Origin: Oscheius onirici
Taxonomy: Eukaryota > Nematoda > Chromadorea > Rhabditida > Rhabditidae
Length of the DNA: 64,000 nt
Assembly (NCBI GenBank): GCA_932521025.1
Contig: OW051471.1
Span: forward strand, 1-64,000
Direction: 5' to 3'
A program made the position numbers and the translations under genes. Under the pieces are notes generated by a model. That model made no database searches and had not been told where the DNA came from. It saw nothing but the letters and a program-made list of their open reading frames with translations. Below, one piece after another: positions 43,414 to 54,300 of the stretch (positions within the stretch are counted from its first letter, which is position 1; the number at the start of each line of letters is the position of its first letter).

Positions 43414-46400
43414 TTACCCTAGAGCAGGGACAGATTCCACTCCTTCTCCGTCTAACATCAGCTGTCTCCGTACCAAATTTGCGTACAGGCCACCTTGAGC
43501 CAGAAGTTCCTCGTGACTGCCGACTTGTTCAATGTGACCCTGTAAGAAGATGTAGTCGCTCTGTTCCTTATGCCACGATTGGTCGGGTCCCGGTACGAAA
43601 ATCATAAAATAGAAAAAGAATATAGTATTCGGGATCACAATAATCTGTTCCTCCGTATGCTTTTGGGAAGGGTTAACTTTAGCACTATCACGAAAAAGAG
43701 TACTCTCCCGAAGGAAGAACATTCCAAAACTATTCTAACCTCTGTTTTCGCGTTTAAAAAAAGTTTTTGCTTTTTATTTTCTGGGGTTTTCGATTGCTCT
43801 GAACACGATTATGATATCCATTTTGAATTTTGGTGCTCAAAAACACCTTCTTTTTGCTATTTTGCTTTCGCCCACGCTTAGTTCAAAACCCCATAAAAAT
43901 AAGGGTTCAAAGGCTGAACAGCTTCCAGTGGTCCATTAAAACTCACCTCATTTATAACAAAAATCCGATTAGCCCGCGTTACGGTTGACAGTCTATGAGC
44001 TATGATTATGACTGTCTTTCCTGACAGATTGTTGTAAATGGCTTCCTGAAACTTTTCATTTAATTCAGAAAACAAATTCTTCCACCTGAACCAAATGTTC
44101 CGACTCTGTATCAAGAGCCGAAGTAGCTTCGTCCAGAAGCAAAATGGCTGGTTCTCTTACGAGAGCTCGGGCTATGGCAATTCGCTGTTTCTGTCCACCT
44201 TAATTTTCATTTTAAAAGTGCTTTCAATTGATTTTTACCCGACATCTGAGCTCCTCTTTCTCCTACATTTGTCAGGTATTTATCTGTAGTTTCGAGAATA
44301 AAATTGTGAGCGTTGGCTAGTTTTGCAGCTTGCACACAGTCTCCTTCAGACTTGTCCGGACACCCGTACCGGATGTTTTCAGTTACTGAACCGGAGAAAA
44401 GAACAGGTTCTTGTCCAACTAGCGCCATCTGGAAAAGGTTAAAATTCACAAGATCTATTACCTTTCTATGAATGTACTGATAGTCGTATTCATGGATTGG
44501 TATTCCGTCAATCAAAACCTGACCAGATTCTGGTTGATAAAAGCCCTCAAGTAGGCCTATAACAGAAGATTTTCCTGCTCCAGATGGGCCGACTAGAGCA
44601 ATCGTCTAAAATTTCGAACGCTCAGAAAATCAGTTGTAAAGAACTCAACCTCTCCAGGGTTCACAACAAAGCAGAGATCCTAAAATAACTCAGTTTTGAT
44701 AAAAATTTATTTCTTACCGAGAGTACAGGTCTGTCAGGACGTGAAGGATAGCTAAAGTGCACGGCTCTGAACTCGACTCTTCCTTCCATTCTGTGCGGCT
44801 TGGCTGTTCCCAAGGACTGATTTCTTGGAATTCTGTCGATAAAACTCAGGACCTGGAGAAAGTTTCCAGTCTAAAGAAAAAGAAATACCTGTCTACTTGC
44901 CCCTACTGCCATCATAATCATTGCGTACATTTCTTCCATTGTTTTGATGTTCTCACCCGTCTGAACTTGGTAAAGAAGAAAGGAGACGAGAAATTCCGGC
45001 TGCATTCGTTTCTGGAGAACAAGATGGCCACCGTACCAGAGCACCGCAACCAGATTCAGGGTTTGAAGACACTGTAGCTTTTTTTTGTGACAGAACTCTA
45101 CTGAACTACCTCAGAAACCCAGTAGAAAAAGAGTGCAGCCACTGCTAGTTGTCTGGTTGCTTTGGTAGTCTCGGATAACTTCATGTGATAACGGTCAGCT
45201 TCAAAGTTTTCACAGGCAAATGAACGGACGGTCCTCATGCTGCTTGTAACCTAAACCAGATTCAGTCTGTCAAATAATTCATTACCTCCTCTACGACAGC
45301 GTTAGACTTTGAAATTGAGTTCAACATGACCACTTCTCCCGTCTAGTTGTGATTGTTCATTAGAGAGAAGCTTCCTCACCTCATAGAATTTGGCCGCATA
45401 GTTTGAAGCGACAAAAAGGACAGGAACCATGACAAGTGTTACCGTAGCCAGCTGCCAATTGAGCATCATCATGACCGTCATTGAGCCGATAAACATTACT
45501 GTTTCCCTTAAATTTTTACAACTTTTGTAGTTCCGAATTTAACTTACTTCAACATGGTGCTGGCACAATTGGCTACAGTATCCGACATGACTTGACAATC
45601 TGCCGTCAATCTTGACAGAATTTCTCCTAAATACTCTCTCATACAGTAGTCAAAATTGTACCAGTCTGTTTCTTGTCAAAGAAGGCAACTTCCTGTACTA
45701 CCAACGAACTCATCAGATCTTTTCGAATTTCTCTGTTGATCCTGGCCTCGGCGAGTTCAAAGCAGGCTCTTGCCGCACTGCCAGTTGTTGCTCTAAATAT
45801 AAAAAAATATTAAAAGAAAACGATCTGAAAACCCGAAGAATGCCGTCAAAACAACTATCCCAATAGCCTGGGCCAGATCCGTGTAACTTTTTGTCTGAAC
45901 GATTAACGAGATGATTTTGCCCGTGTAGTAAGGAATGAAGACCTTGGCTGAAAAAGTTGGAACTTTCTGATGAAAAAATGACTAACAAAGAGAATAAAAA
46001 ACCAAAAATGACAGGCCAACAACATTCAACTTCCATTGTTTACCGTAATATTTGGAGAGACGACGCATTATTGTAAAGGTCTCCTTGTACAGGACTTCAT
46101 CCTCCTCCTCCTCCTCGTCCTTAACTTTTAATAATTTGTGACCTAAGGACTAACATCATTTGTCAAGTTTGTATAGTGCTTTTCGACTTGTCTCTTGCAA
46201 TTGACATAGAAAATATCGAGAAAGATTGTGGCCAACAAGTTCCAGACAATGAGGAGCATGTCGACAATTAGAGGGAAGTCTCCTGAAAGAATTTTTCTGA
46301 TAGGAATGGGGACAGACATAGAAACAGAGTTTTCCTTACCAGGAGGCAGTCCATCTGTCAGCAGTAGTATCTTCACCAAGCTGTAACAGAAAAAGAAAAT

Positions 46401-46721
46401 GGAACATGTGATAAGCGGCTAAAGTTCGTCATTTCTTCCGAATGAAAAAACTCACTCTGTAGTACATATCAAAATTACTAGACGAGTTCCGTTTCAAGCT
46501 CTTGATAATTTTGAAGAAGAATACTTTTCGAACCAGCGAACAGAGAAAAAGATCGACCAGACTAAAAAATTTTATAGGAAAAAAGAAGTAAAGTACCCTT
46601 TAGTTGGAAGAACTAATTCAATCCAGGTCAGCTTCTTATGGTAATTGGCCAACATCAGCATAAAGCTCATAATTATGTCCAGGAAAAGAAATCCAGCTCC
46701 GTAGACTGTTAGTGATGGCAT
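43414..46721 (-). CDS. ABC half transporter, HAF/TAP-like (ABCB9 type)
   Basis: Start ATG at 46721 gives [20 protein letters not shown], an extra N-terminal membrane region before the six-helix core, as in ABCB9/TAPL and nematode HAF-4/HAF-9. The membrane domain includes [20 protein letters not shown]. The nucleotide-binding domain is complete: Walker [22 protein letters not shown]-loop [19 protein letters not shown], signature [16 protein letters not shown], Walker [15 protein letters not shown]-loop [12 protein letters not shown]. The end is [18 protein letters not shown]. One ABC cassette only, so it must dimerise. TAPL-type proteins export peptides into lysosome-like organelles, and in C. 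elegans HAF-4/9 serve gut granules. The substrate is inferred. The last intron is enlarged by a family C repeat; another intron is 33 nt. Confidence 0.9.
43660..43915. repeat. Dispersed repeat family C, copy in the last HAF intron
   Basis: Shares CAAAACTATTCTAACCTCTG with 46985-47105, GAACACGATTATG with 35505-35690, and TTTTGCTTTCGCCCACGC with 56455-56560 (there TTTTGTTTTCGACCCCGC). No coding capacity; an old transposon fragment is likely. Confidence 0.65.
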
Positions 46722-47273
46722 TTTTCCAAACTTTTTTATGGCAGCAAATGTTGCAGTACTGGTGTTCCTGGAGAGCTGGGTACCGCGATAAGAAGAAGAA
46801 CTGCCGAGTTGGCAGGTTCAGTGATTTGGCAAGTATCGACTTCTCCTCTTTCACTGATAGCAATAATACAATTTTGAAGAAAGACATCTGAGAAAAAAAC
46901 TTAAAATTCAGCAGAGTTTGGAACCAGCTGTTAAAGTAATCAAGGTTACAGTAACTTTACCAGTTTCTCGCAAAAAAATTAGGATGCTCTTCCCTTGAGA
47001 AGAGTTTTTCAAAACTATTCCAACCTCTGCTTTCACAGGGTCAGAGAACTTTTAAAAAGTTGAAAAAGTATTTTTTTCAGGCTGAAATTAGGGTTTGTAT
47101 TTCGTTGAATACGGAGAAGATCTGTGCGTTCCTCTCTGTCTATCTTGGTCGGCTACTTCATAGCAAATGTCATCCCAAGCTGTTTACATCTTCTTCTCGT
47201 TTCGTAGACATAAACACATAAACGAACTGATTAGAGATTTTATGAGGCTCGGATCAAAAAGCTAAAGAGTTGG
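46722..47273. other. Divergent promoter region of HAF (-) and lectin (+), with repeat family C
   Basis: 46985-47105 is a family C fragment. 47120-47313 is nearly the same as 49720-49917, the upstream region of the next lectin gene, so the tandem duplication included the promoter. Confidence 0.6.
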
Positions 47274-47300
47274 CATAAAAGGAACGCAGGGAGCCTTATC
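47274..47300 (+). promoter_or_regulatory. Core promoter of lectin gene 1: TATA-like box and GATA site
   Basis: CATAAAAGG at 47274-47282 and CTTATC (GATAAG on the other strand) at 47295-47300, 14 nt before the ATG. The very short leader implies transcription starts next to the ATG without trans-splicing. GATA sites drive gut genes through ELT-2 in C. elegans. Confidence 0.55.
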
Positions 47301-47313
47301 GGCATCTTCGAGA

Positions 47314-48530
47314 ATGAGATCTCTTCTCTTCTTGGCTGCCTTCGTTCCCCTGGCTTTCGCTCAGGTGACATGCACGACTGGATGGACCGCAGTTACGGGA
47401 TCTTTTGGTAATGTTGTTTGTCTACGGGTAAGAATGTTTTAGAATTGGAGAAACTAAACTTTCAGAATCTTGGAACCGATAATCGCGAGAATGCGTATAA
47501 TAGATGCAAAAAAATTGGAGGCAGTCTGGCTCAAGCCCAGTATGCTGGCGACAACGCTGCGATCGCTACTTTTGCGGGCGGAGACTACTGGTTGAAAATG
47601 ACGTGCATAAGAGCTTCGGATATAGCTTCGTATTATGGTGGAAACAACGACACGACGTGCACGATGTGGACTGAAACATATGCACAGTCAGCAAACGGTA
47701 GAGATATCTCCAGCGAATTGTTGAGCTTGTCATTTAGGTCAGGGAAATCCAGACGCTGGCACTTGCCTCTACGGAGATTCCACCGGTACGTGGCACAACT
47801 CCGATTGCTTCAGTCAACAGGCTCAAGTGATCTGTACCAATACTTGTTAGTTATTTTTACTTCGAAAAATTAACCTCAATATAAGTATGGCTCGAGGGAG
47901 CTGTAGTTGGCGGCTATTCAAAGTGTTTGACGGGCTACTATGAGCAGGCCATGTGGAGAAGTGAAACGTGGAATGGTACTAAATCTGCCTGCTACAAATA
48001 TCACGATACGGCCGTTGACCAAGCGACCGCCGAGGAGACTTGTCAAAAAGAAGGCGGCCATCTAGTCTCAGTAATATTCCCACAGGTAAAAGAGAAAGAA
48101 GACAGAAGACAGAGTAGCCACAGAGTGAAAAACAGGGAACAGTGTCGGCGAGAGACAGAGGAACAGAAAGAATTGAGAAATGAGAAAAAATTCAGGAAAA
48201 CGAATTCATTCGAGATTTGGTGACGTACAAAACGGGTCCCTTCGGGACCAGCACCTATACACGCATCGGCTTGAACAAGGACAACGAGGACAACGAGTAC
48301 ATCTGGCCCAGCTGGGCTCCAGTTAATTACATGAACTTTTGTAGGTTTCCGCAAAGAGTTATCGGAAATGTGGTATAGTGAACCCGACCTACGAAAATGG
48401 AGGCTCAAGCTACGACTGTATCGCAATGGACTCCAATGGAAAGTGGATTCCTGCCCCGTGCACCGGAACAACAGGAATTGGAGGCTTCATATGCAAAAGA
48501 GCCGCTTCCAGCTTAGATGATTCCAACTAG
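47314..48530 (+). CDS. Secreted protein with two C-type lectin domains, tandem copy 1
   Basis: The signal peptide MRSLLFLAAFVPLAFAQ starts at 47314. CTLD 1: NRENAYNRCKKIGGSLAQAQ, FAGGDYWLKMTC, TCLYGDSTGTWHNSDCFSQQ, QVICTNT. CTLD 2: KSACYKYHDTAVDQATAEET, CQKEGGHLVSVIFPQENEF, TRIGLNKDNEDNEYIWPSWA, SSYDCIAMDSNGKWIPAPC, IGGFICKRAASSLDDSN. Cys spacing fits a CTLD, but the EPN/QPD and WND calcium motifs are not seen, so calcium-dependent sugar binding is doubtful. Nematode clec proteins of this type are gut-secreted and induced by microbes. Poly(A) signal AATAAA at 48535. About 88 percent similar by eye to the copy at 49918. One intron (about 48087-48194) is a long GAGAGACAGA tract. Confidence 0.9.
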
Positions 48531-48950
48531 CTTAAATAAAACTGAAAGATTGACTGTACCTTCAAGAGAGATTTTTCGAGATTGACAAAAGAAATATTGT
48601 AAGCTCTCGTTTTTGTTCCTGGTTCATTTTACAGATTGCCTTGGTTGTATAATAATGTCTGTTTTTTATTGGACTGTGTAAGATCAAGGTAGCTACACTA
48701 GCACGATCGTCTGATACTTCAACTTTTAGGTTCCTGCGATAAGAAGCTCCACTCTTCTGGATGTTTGAACCCTTTCTAAGGATACCATGTTCTGCTCTTA
48801 TCTCAGCTACACGGAAGCAAAGAAGTGAGCACATGCTTGGAGAAGACTACGTAGGATGATAAGAATTTGATTCAAAATTGGAAGGTCGGAAACATTTAAA
48901 TTCCTCAATGAGTTAGATTATATACATCCACATATACAAAAATCAATAAA

Positions 48951-49470
48951 AAGGTCCGTTCAATTTTTACGGAGAATTTCTGGAGCTTAAAAAAACTAGC
49001 TGCGAGTCCCGTTTAACATGCAAAGATTGGATAATGAGCAAAAACTGGCAACTTGACAAATTTCGTTTTGTGACTAACGCCCTACCGTAATCCCGTGCGT
49101 TAGCCCCAACTTTCGCTTTTCACCAGTAGATGAAGGTGAACACAACATCAGTATGCTTCTAGTGATAGCCTAAGCCTTAAAAAAGGGTTAATCACTCTCG
49201 CTGTGCATCCACAGTTGGGCTGACGATGTCATAACTTTCCCTGCTTGTTACCTATGCATTCAACTTGGATATTCGTGAAGAATAGTCCCTCCATTTTCTA
49301 CAGGTGAAAAAAACGAAATTTGTGGCTACCGCACGTCTCCTCCAAAAATTGAATTTGCCCTAAAAATGTGAATTTGGTTGGCTGACTATCCAACGTTTGC
49401 ATGTTATAAGGGTTTCGCAGCGAACTTTTTAAAAGTCCAAAAATTCCCCGAAAAATTGAACGGACTATAG
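48951..49470. mobile_element. Larger, diverged relative of MITE family A
   Basis: Ends AAGGTCCGTTCAATTTTTAC and, reverse-complemented, TATAGTCCGTTCAATTTTTC are related to TATGGTCTGTTCAAAAA. An inner block GACTATCCAACGTTTGCATG is shared with family A. It is 520 bp, so it carries extra central sequence. It lies between lectin copy 1 and the lectin relic. Confidence 0.7.
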
Positions 49471-49509
49471 TCTCCCTGGCTCGGAAAGAATTGTCCCAAT
49501 TCCAAAAAA

Positions 49510-49690
49510 GACCAATTCCTTCAAGACTTGGCATCTTTCAGAGACGGTTCTTTCGGATTAAATGCATGCATCGGCTTAAACAACTATGACAATGATTACA
49601 TTTTTCTCTATTGATCTGCAGGGTTCTTCTTCGATCGAGACGATCATATAACCTACTGTAGTATATTGGCAATTGATCATCGAAGTTCCT
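49510..49690 (+). pseudogene. Relic of a third C-type lectin gene
   Basis: The frame DQFLQDLASFRDGSFGLNAC and IGLNNYDNDYIF matches ENQFIRDLVTYKTGPFG and IGLNKDNEDNEYIW of the intact copies, then stops. 49635-49680 has traces of the next exon (ITYCSILAIDHRSS against SSYDCIAMDSNGKW). Only the CTLD 2 end survives, directly after the MITE relative. Confidence 0.75.
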
Positions 49691-49876
49691 GTTCCCCTGA
49701 TACCGATATCTCTACGTTCCTTTCTGTCTATCTTGATCGCTACTCCGTGTCATATATCATCCCAAAATGTTTATCTTTTCTTCTCGGTTCACACAAGGAA
49801 CCTTTTCGTTGACATTAGCACAGAACCGAACTGATTACAGGATTAGTGAGGCTGGGATCAAAAAGCTAAAAAGTTG

Positions 49877-49904
49877 GTACAAAAGGAACGCCGGGAGCCT
49901 TATC
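49877..49904 (+). promoter_or_regulatory. Core promoter of lectin gene 2
   Basis: GTACAAAAGG at 49878 and CTTATC at 49899-49904 before the ATG at 49918. Same spacing as copy 1, with a slightly weaker TATA-like box. Confidence 0.5.
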
Positions 49905-49917
49905 GGCATGTTCGAGA

Positions 49918-51082
49918 ATGAGATCTCTTCTCTTCTTGGCTGCTTTCGTTCCTCTGGCCCTTGCTCAGACAGCATGCAGTTCTGGATGGACTGCGGTTGC
50001 TGGACAGTGGGGAAACATCTGTCTAAGGGTAAGTTATTCTGAAAAGTTTGTGAAATAAGGTTTTCAGAATCTTGGAAATGACAACCGCGAGAATGGGTAC
50101 AATCGGTGCAAAAGAATTGGAGGCAGCCTTGTTTATCCGTCATACGATACCGACAACAATGCTATCGCCACTTTTGCCGGCGGAAACTACTGGCTACAAA
50201 TGACTTGCATGAAGGCTTCGGACCTCAGTCCGTATTGGACAACCAACGACACAACATGCTCGCTATATAATCCCACCACTGGTCAATTTCAAAATGGTAA
50301 AATATCGCAAAAAAATATACAGCCGGTCATTTAGGTCAAGCAAATCCAGCAGCTGGCACTTGTCTTTACGGAGATTCTACTGGCATCTGGCACAATTCTG
50401 ATTGCTTCAGTCAACAGGCTCAAGTAATCTGCACCAATACCAGTAAGTTATTTCACTCTTTTGGTTTAAAAAATAATTTTTAGATTATCTCGAGGGAGGT
50501 GGACCTGGTGGCTACGCAAAGTGTCTAGATGGTTACTACGAGCAGGGAATGTTGAGAACTGGCACTTGGAACTATACTTCATCTGCCTGCTACAAGTACC
50601 ATGATACGGCAGCTGACCAAAACACCGCCGAAGAGACTTGTCAAAAGGAAGGTGGTCATCTGGTCTCTGTAATGTTCCCACAGGTAAAATTATTAAATAC
50701 AGAGAGACAGGAATCATTTGAAACTTTCTAATATAAAAAATACTCAGGAGAACCAATTCATTCGAGATTTGGTGACGTACAAAACGGGTCCCTTCGGCAG
50801 CAGCATCTACACCCGCATCGGCTTGAACAAGGACAACGAAGACAACGAGTACATCTGGCCCAGCTGGGCTCCAGTTAAATTCATGAACTTTTGTAGGTTT
50901 CGTGAAACAGTTACCATAAAAATGATGTAGTGAACCCGACCTACGAAAATGGAGGCTCAAGCTACGACTGTATCGCAATGGACTCCAATGGAAAGTGGAT
51001 TCCTGCCCCGTGCACTGGAACAACAGGAATTGGAGGCTTCATTTGCAAGAGAGCCGCTTCCAGTATGGATTCTTCCCACTAG
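49918..51082 (+). CDS. Secreted protein with two C-type lectin domains, tandem copy 2
   Basis: The signal peptide MRSLLFLAAFVPLALAQ starts at 49918. Same six-exon layout as copy 1. CTLD 1: NRENGYNRCKRIGGSLVYPS, FAGGNYWLQMTCMKASD, TCLYGDSTGIWHNSDC. CTLD 2: SSACYKYHDTAADQNTAEET, CQKEGGHLVSVMFPQENQF, YTRIGLNKDNEDNEYIWPSW, SSYDCIAMDSNGKWIPAPC, KRAASSMDSSH. No stop or frameshift was found, so it should be functional. The first CTLD has diverged more from copy 1 than the second; the second is almost identical, which suggests gene conversion or purifying selection on that half. Poly(A) signal AATAAA at 51091. Confidence 0.9.
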
Positions 51083-51330
51083 CTTGTGAAAATAAAAGCT
51101 TTATTGACTGTCCGCTGTACTTTCAAGATTGAAAATAGAATAATTTCTAGCGATTAAAGTAGACTTTAGAGAGCTGCTGAATAGACATAGTGGGAGATAT
51201 CACAATCGGTTTGAAAAAAATTATACGACTGGGAAGAAACTCTAGAGATGACTGTATCTGTACACATATAGGCTCAGGGAAAATATGTAGCATGAAGCTA
51301 AGAAATTTAGTCCGTTTGGTAAGGGAGAGT

Positions 51331-54300
51331 CTAGAAAGTGGATGTGGAGAGATTATAGAGGAATTTCTGGAGATTTTCTCTGGTGACACACTTGTCCTCG
51401 AAGGTGGAACTACTGGCTACCACCTGAGCTCCAAGATAGGCAGCGTTGTAGCGCCAGGGAGAGATGTGTACCTGGAAAGAAAATGTCTTGATTTCTTCCT
51501 CTGTCTCTCCGAATTTTTCCAAGAGAGCCTGCTCACCTGTGTATGAATAGAATTGGGGACAATATTTGCCAGTTCCTGTTCCAATTTCTCTGCCAAGCCG
51601 GGCAATAGTGAAGCACCTCCAGCCAAGAAGATATTCCTGTACAGATTTCTCCTGCTATCGATTGGGCTCATCTGGACGGCCTCGTGAACCAGTTGGTGTA
51701 GTCCTTTCGTGTCTAGACCCCACTTTTTTGGTCGAAACAGTCCCTCGGTACAGGTGAACCGTGAGCTGTCGATCTAAAACTTGTTTTTGGACAGTTTTGT
51801 TTACAAGTTTACGTTGAATTTGGTGGGCATTTGAGGAGTAGGGTCGAATTGGTCCAAAGAAACGTGAACATCCTTTACACCGGCCTTCTCCTCCTTGCCG
51901 TAATCTTCGGGAACGTAGCAAGCCTAAACTTTTGCTTCAGTATATTTTTTTTTTCTAAGAAAAACATGTGAAATATTAACAGGTTGGTATATCTTCCATA
52001 CGAAGCTAGCCTAGATTTATTAGAAAAAAGTAAGTAAAATGTTAGAAAGCTATGAGCGGTAGAGGTTGACACTCGATTTACCTACATTTTGATGGGAAAT
52101 CTGAAAATATAACTCTGTTTTCTCTTCAAAGATAACGTGTTCCCGGGAAAAAAGACTCACCTGTTCCATAGCATATCTCAGAATGAGCTTCTCTATAGGG
52201 CTCTGGAAGCTATAGAGGCCCTTGTTGGCAGCACAGAGATCCTTCCTCAACGCCTCTCGAATCTGTGTGGCTCCGTAAGGAATTGAACAGATGGCCGAGT
52301 CGACAACGTAGCCATCAATGACTGGGACAATGTTCAATCGGTCTCCGATATCTACCACAACTCCTGTTGTTACGTCATAAGCGTACAGAATGAGGGATGG
52401 CTGTCGGGTGATGGCTGCTCCCTGTATGACATTTGTGTAATTTCAAGTACATCCTTACCTGGAATCGAATGTCCTGAAGAGCAATCGTGAGCAACTCACT
52501 GATCAAAACAATGGGGATGTTTTGAGGAATCGAGAGAAGGACCTTGTACTTTGTCGGGTCAATATTCAGATCGTGAACGACCTTGCTCATGCAGGCCCGG
52601 ACAACCTCCTGATCCATTGTATACCTCTCCACAGCGGGATCTGACGCCTGAATTGGACGAACAAATTCTCCGCGATGTCGCACTTGGGGAGTGAAGGCAT
52701 CTTCTCCGACAATTATTTTACCGTCGTCAGTTTTTACTCCAATAGCTGGGAAGAAACTCTGTGGCAGGGATGGTTCCTGGGTCAAACGACCGCCTCGAAC
52801 AGAGCAGGAGCCGATTTCGATGATGATTACTCTTTCATTCAGATGATCCATTGTTCGAAGGACAGGCTTCACATAAGCGTCGATTTGGGAAGAGGCTGCA
52901 TGGGAAAGAAGAGCTTGTCGCCATTTGTCGAAGACGGCAGAGGGTACCCTGAAATTGTCTTTCTCCCTCTTTCTTTTCCTATTGTTGTTTCTCACTCTCC
53001 CCACTCTCGCAATCAGCGAGCGGAAAAAACATCTTTCAAAAAAGGAAGACGTTTTCGAAACTTGGCCGGAAGAAAACAGACACGAACCTCAACAAAATTC
53101 GAATTTTGTCTTTGCCGCCATGAACGATCAAGGTTCTTTCCTCTCGGTTAGCATCAACATCGCAGCCAGAAAGGACTATTTCTTCTGCTGGAGCGTCGTC
53201 CGCACCGTGGCTCTGAAAAAGATTAGGTTTACAAAAAAAAGTTCTTCTATATACTCACGGCAAAAATCTGTAATCTTCCCTCTTTCGCTCTCATGTACTG
53301 ACTCTTCCACTCTCTTTCCAGTTCTGCGAGGGTATTCGTCTCTTGTGACGGGACCTCGACATGTCCTTCCATGGTGAAAAATCGGTTTCTTTTGGTCTCG
53401 ATTCTGGGCTCATAATTGACCTAGAATAACCGTAATTTGTGATTCTCATCTAGCTCAAAAACCTCATAAAGTGCCCTGACTAATGGGCGAGGATCCCAGT
53501 CCCGAAGAACCGCGTTCTCCTCTCCATTCATCTTCTCAATTCCATTTGGAAGATGCCCATTGGAGATGGCAAAATCCACATCCGGCATTATCTAGTGGCA
53601 TGAAAAATAGAAGAAGAATAACGGGAGATACCTTTAGTTTCTGGTTGTCGAAACGGATGTTATGCTCGTAGGTTTTAACTGTCCAGGACCTGGAAAATTC
53701 AACATTTGAAAAAATATGAAAAATCAGAGAGACAGAAAGACTGAGAGAGACAAAGAAAAAAAATTATACTTACCGCCGTCCGCTTCCGTTTCTCTGCAGC
53801 GGGGTCGGCTCCTCTTCGACAGCCGCAGTCGACTTTCTTTCTTCTTCTATCTGAAAAATCCCTGTTTCACACTTTTATCATTTTTTTTTACCTCAATGAG
53901 TTTAGCCTCTGGCGGTAAATCAACCACAACCTCTTGAACTTCGATAGGAGTAGGTGGAGCGGCTCTGAAACTTGTTTTTTTTTCAAATATTGGGGAATTC
54001 GAAAGAGTTTCTAAATTTTGCGACTGTCAACAGGGTGATAAACATGAAAATATTCTGGATAGAGTGGACCAAGAATCGGGAATTGGTGTAAGCATTTAAA
54101 TGAGGTTGTGGGCGAGAGAAAACAACGAAAGAGGGAAGAAGTTTTAAAGGGGTGGTTGAAAAAAAAGAAAATGCATCCCGACTCGCAAGTACACAAACAT
54201 CTATTGATTGAACGGCCTGCTGCCGGCTGGCATTTTCTCTCTCGGTCTCCGACACACGCACAACACGCACACATACTTGAAACAGATGACAAGAAGAGCT

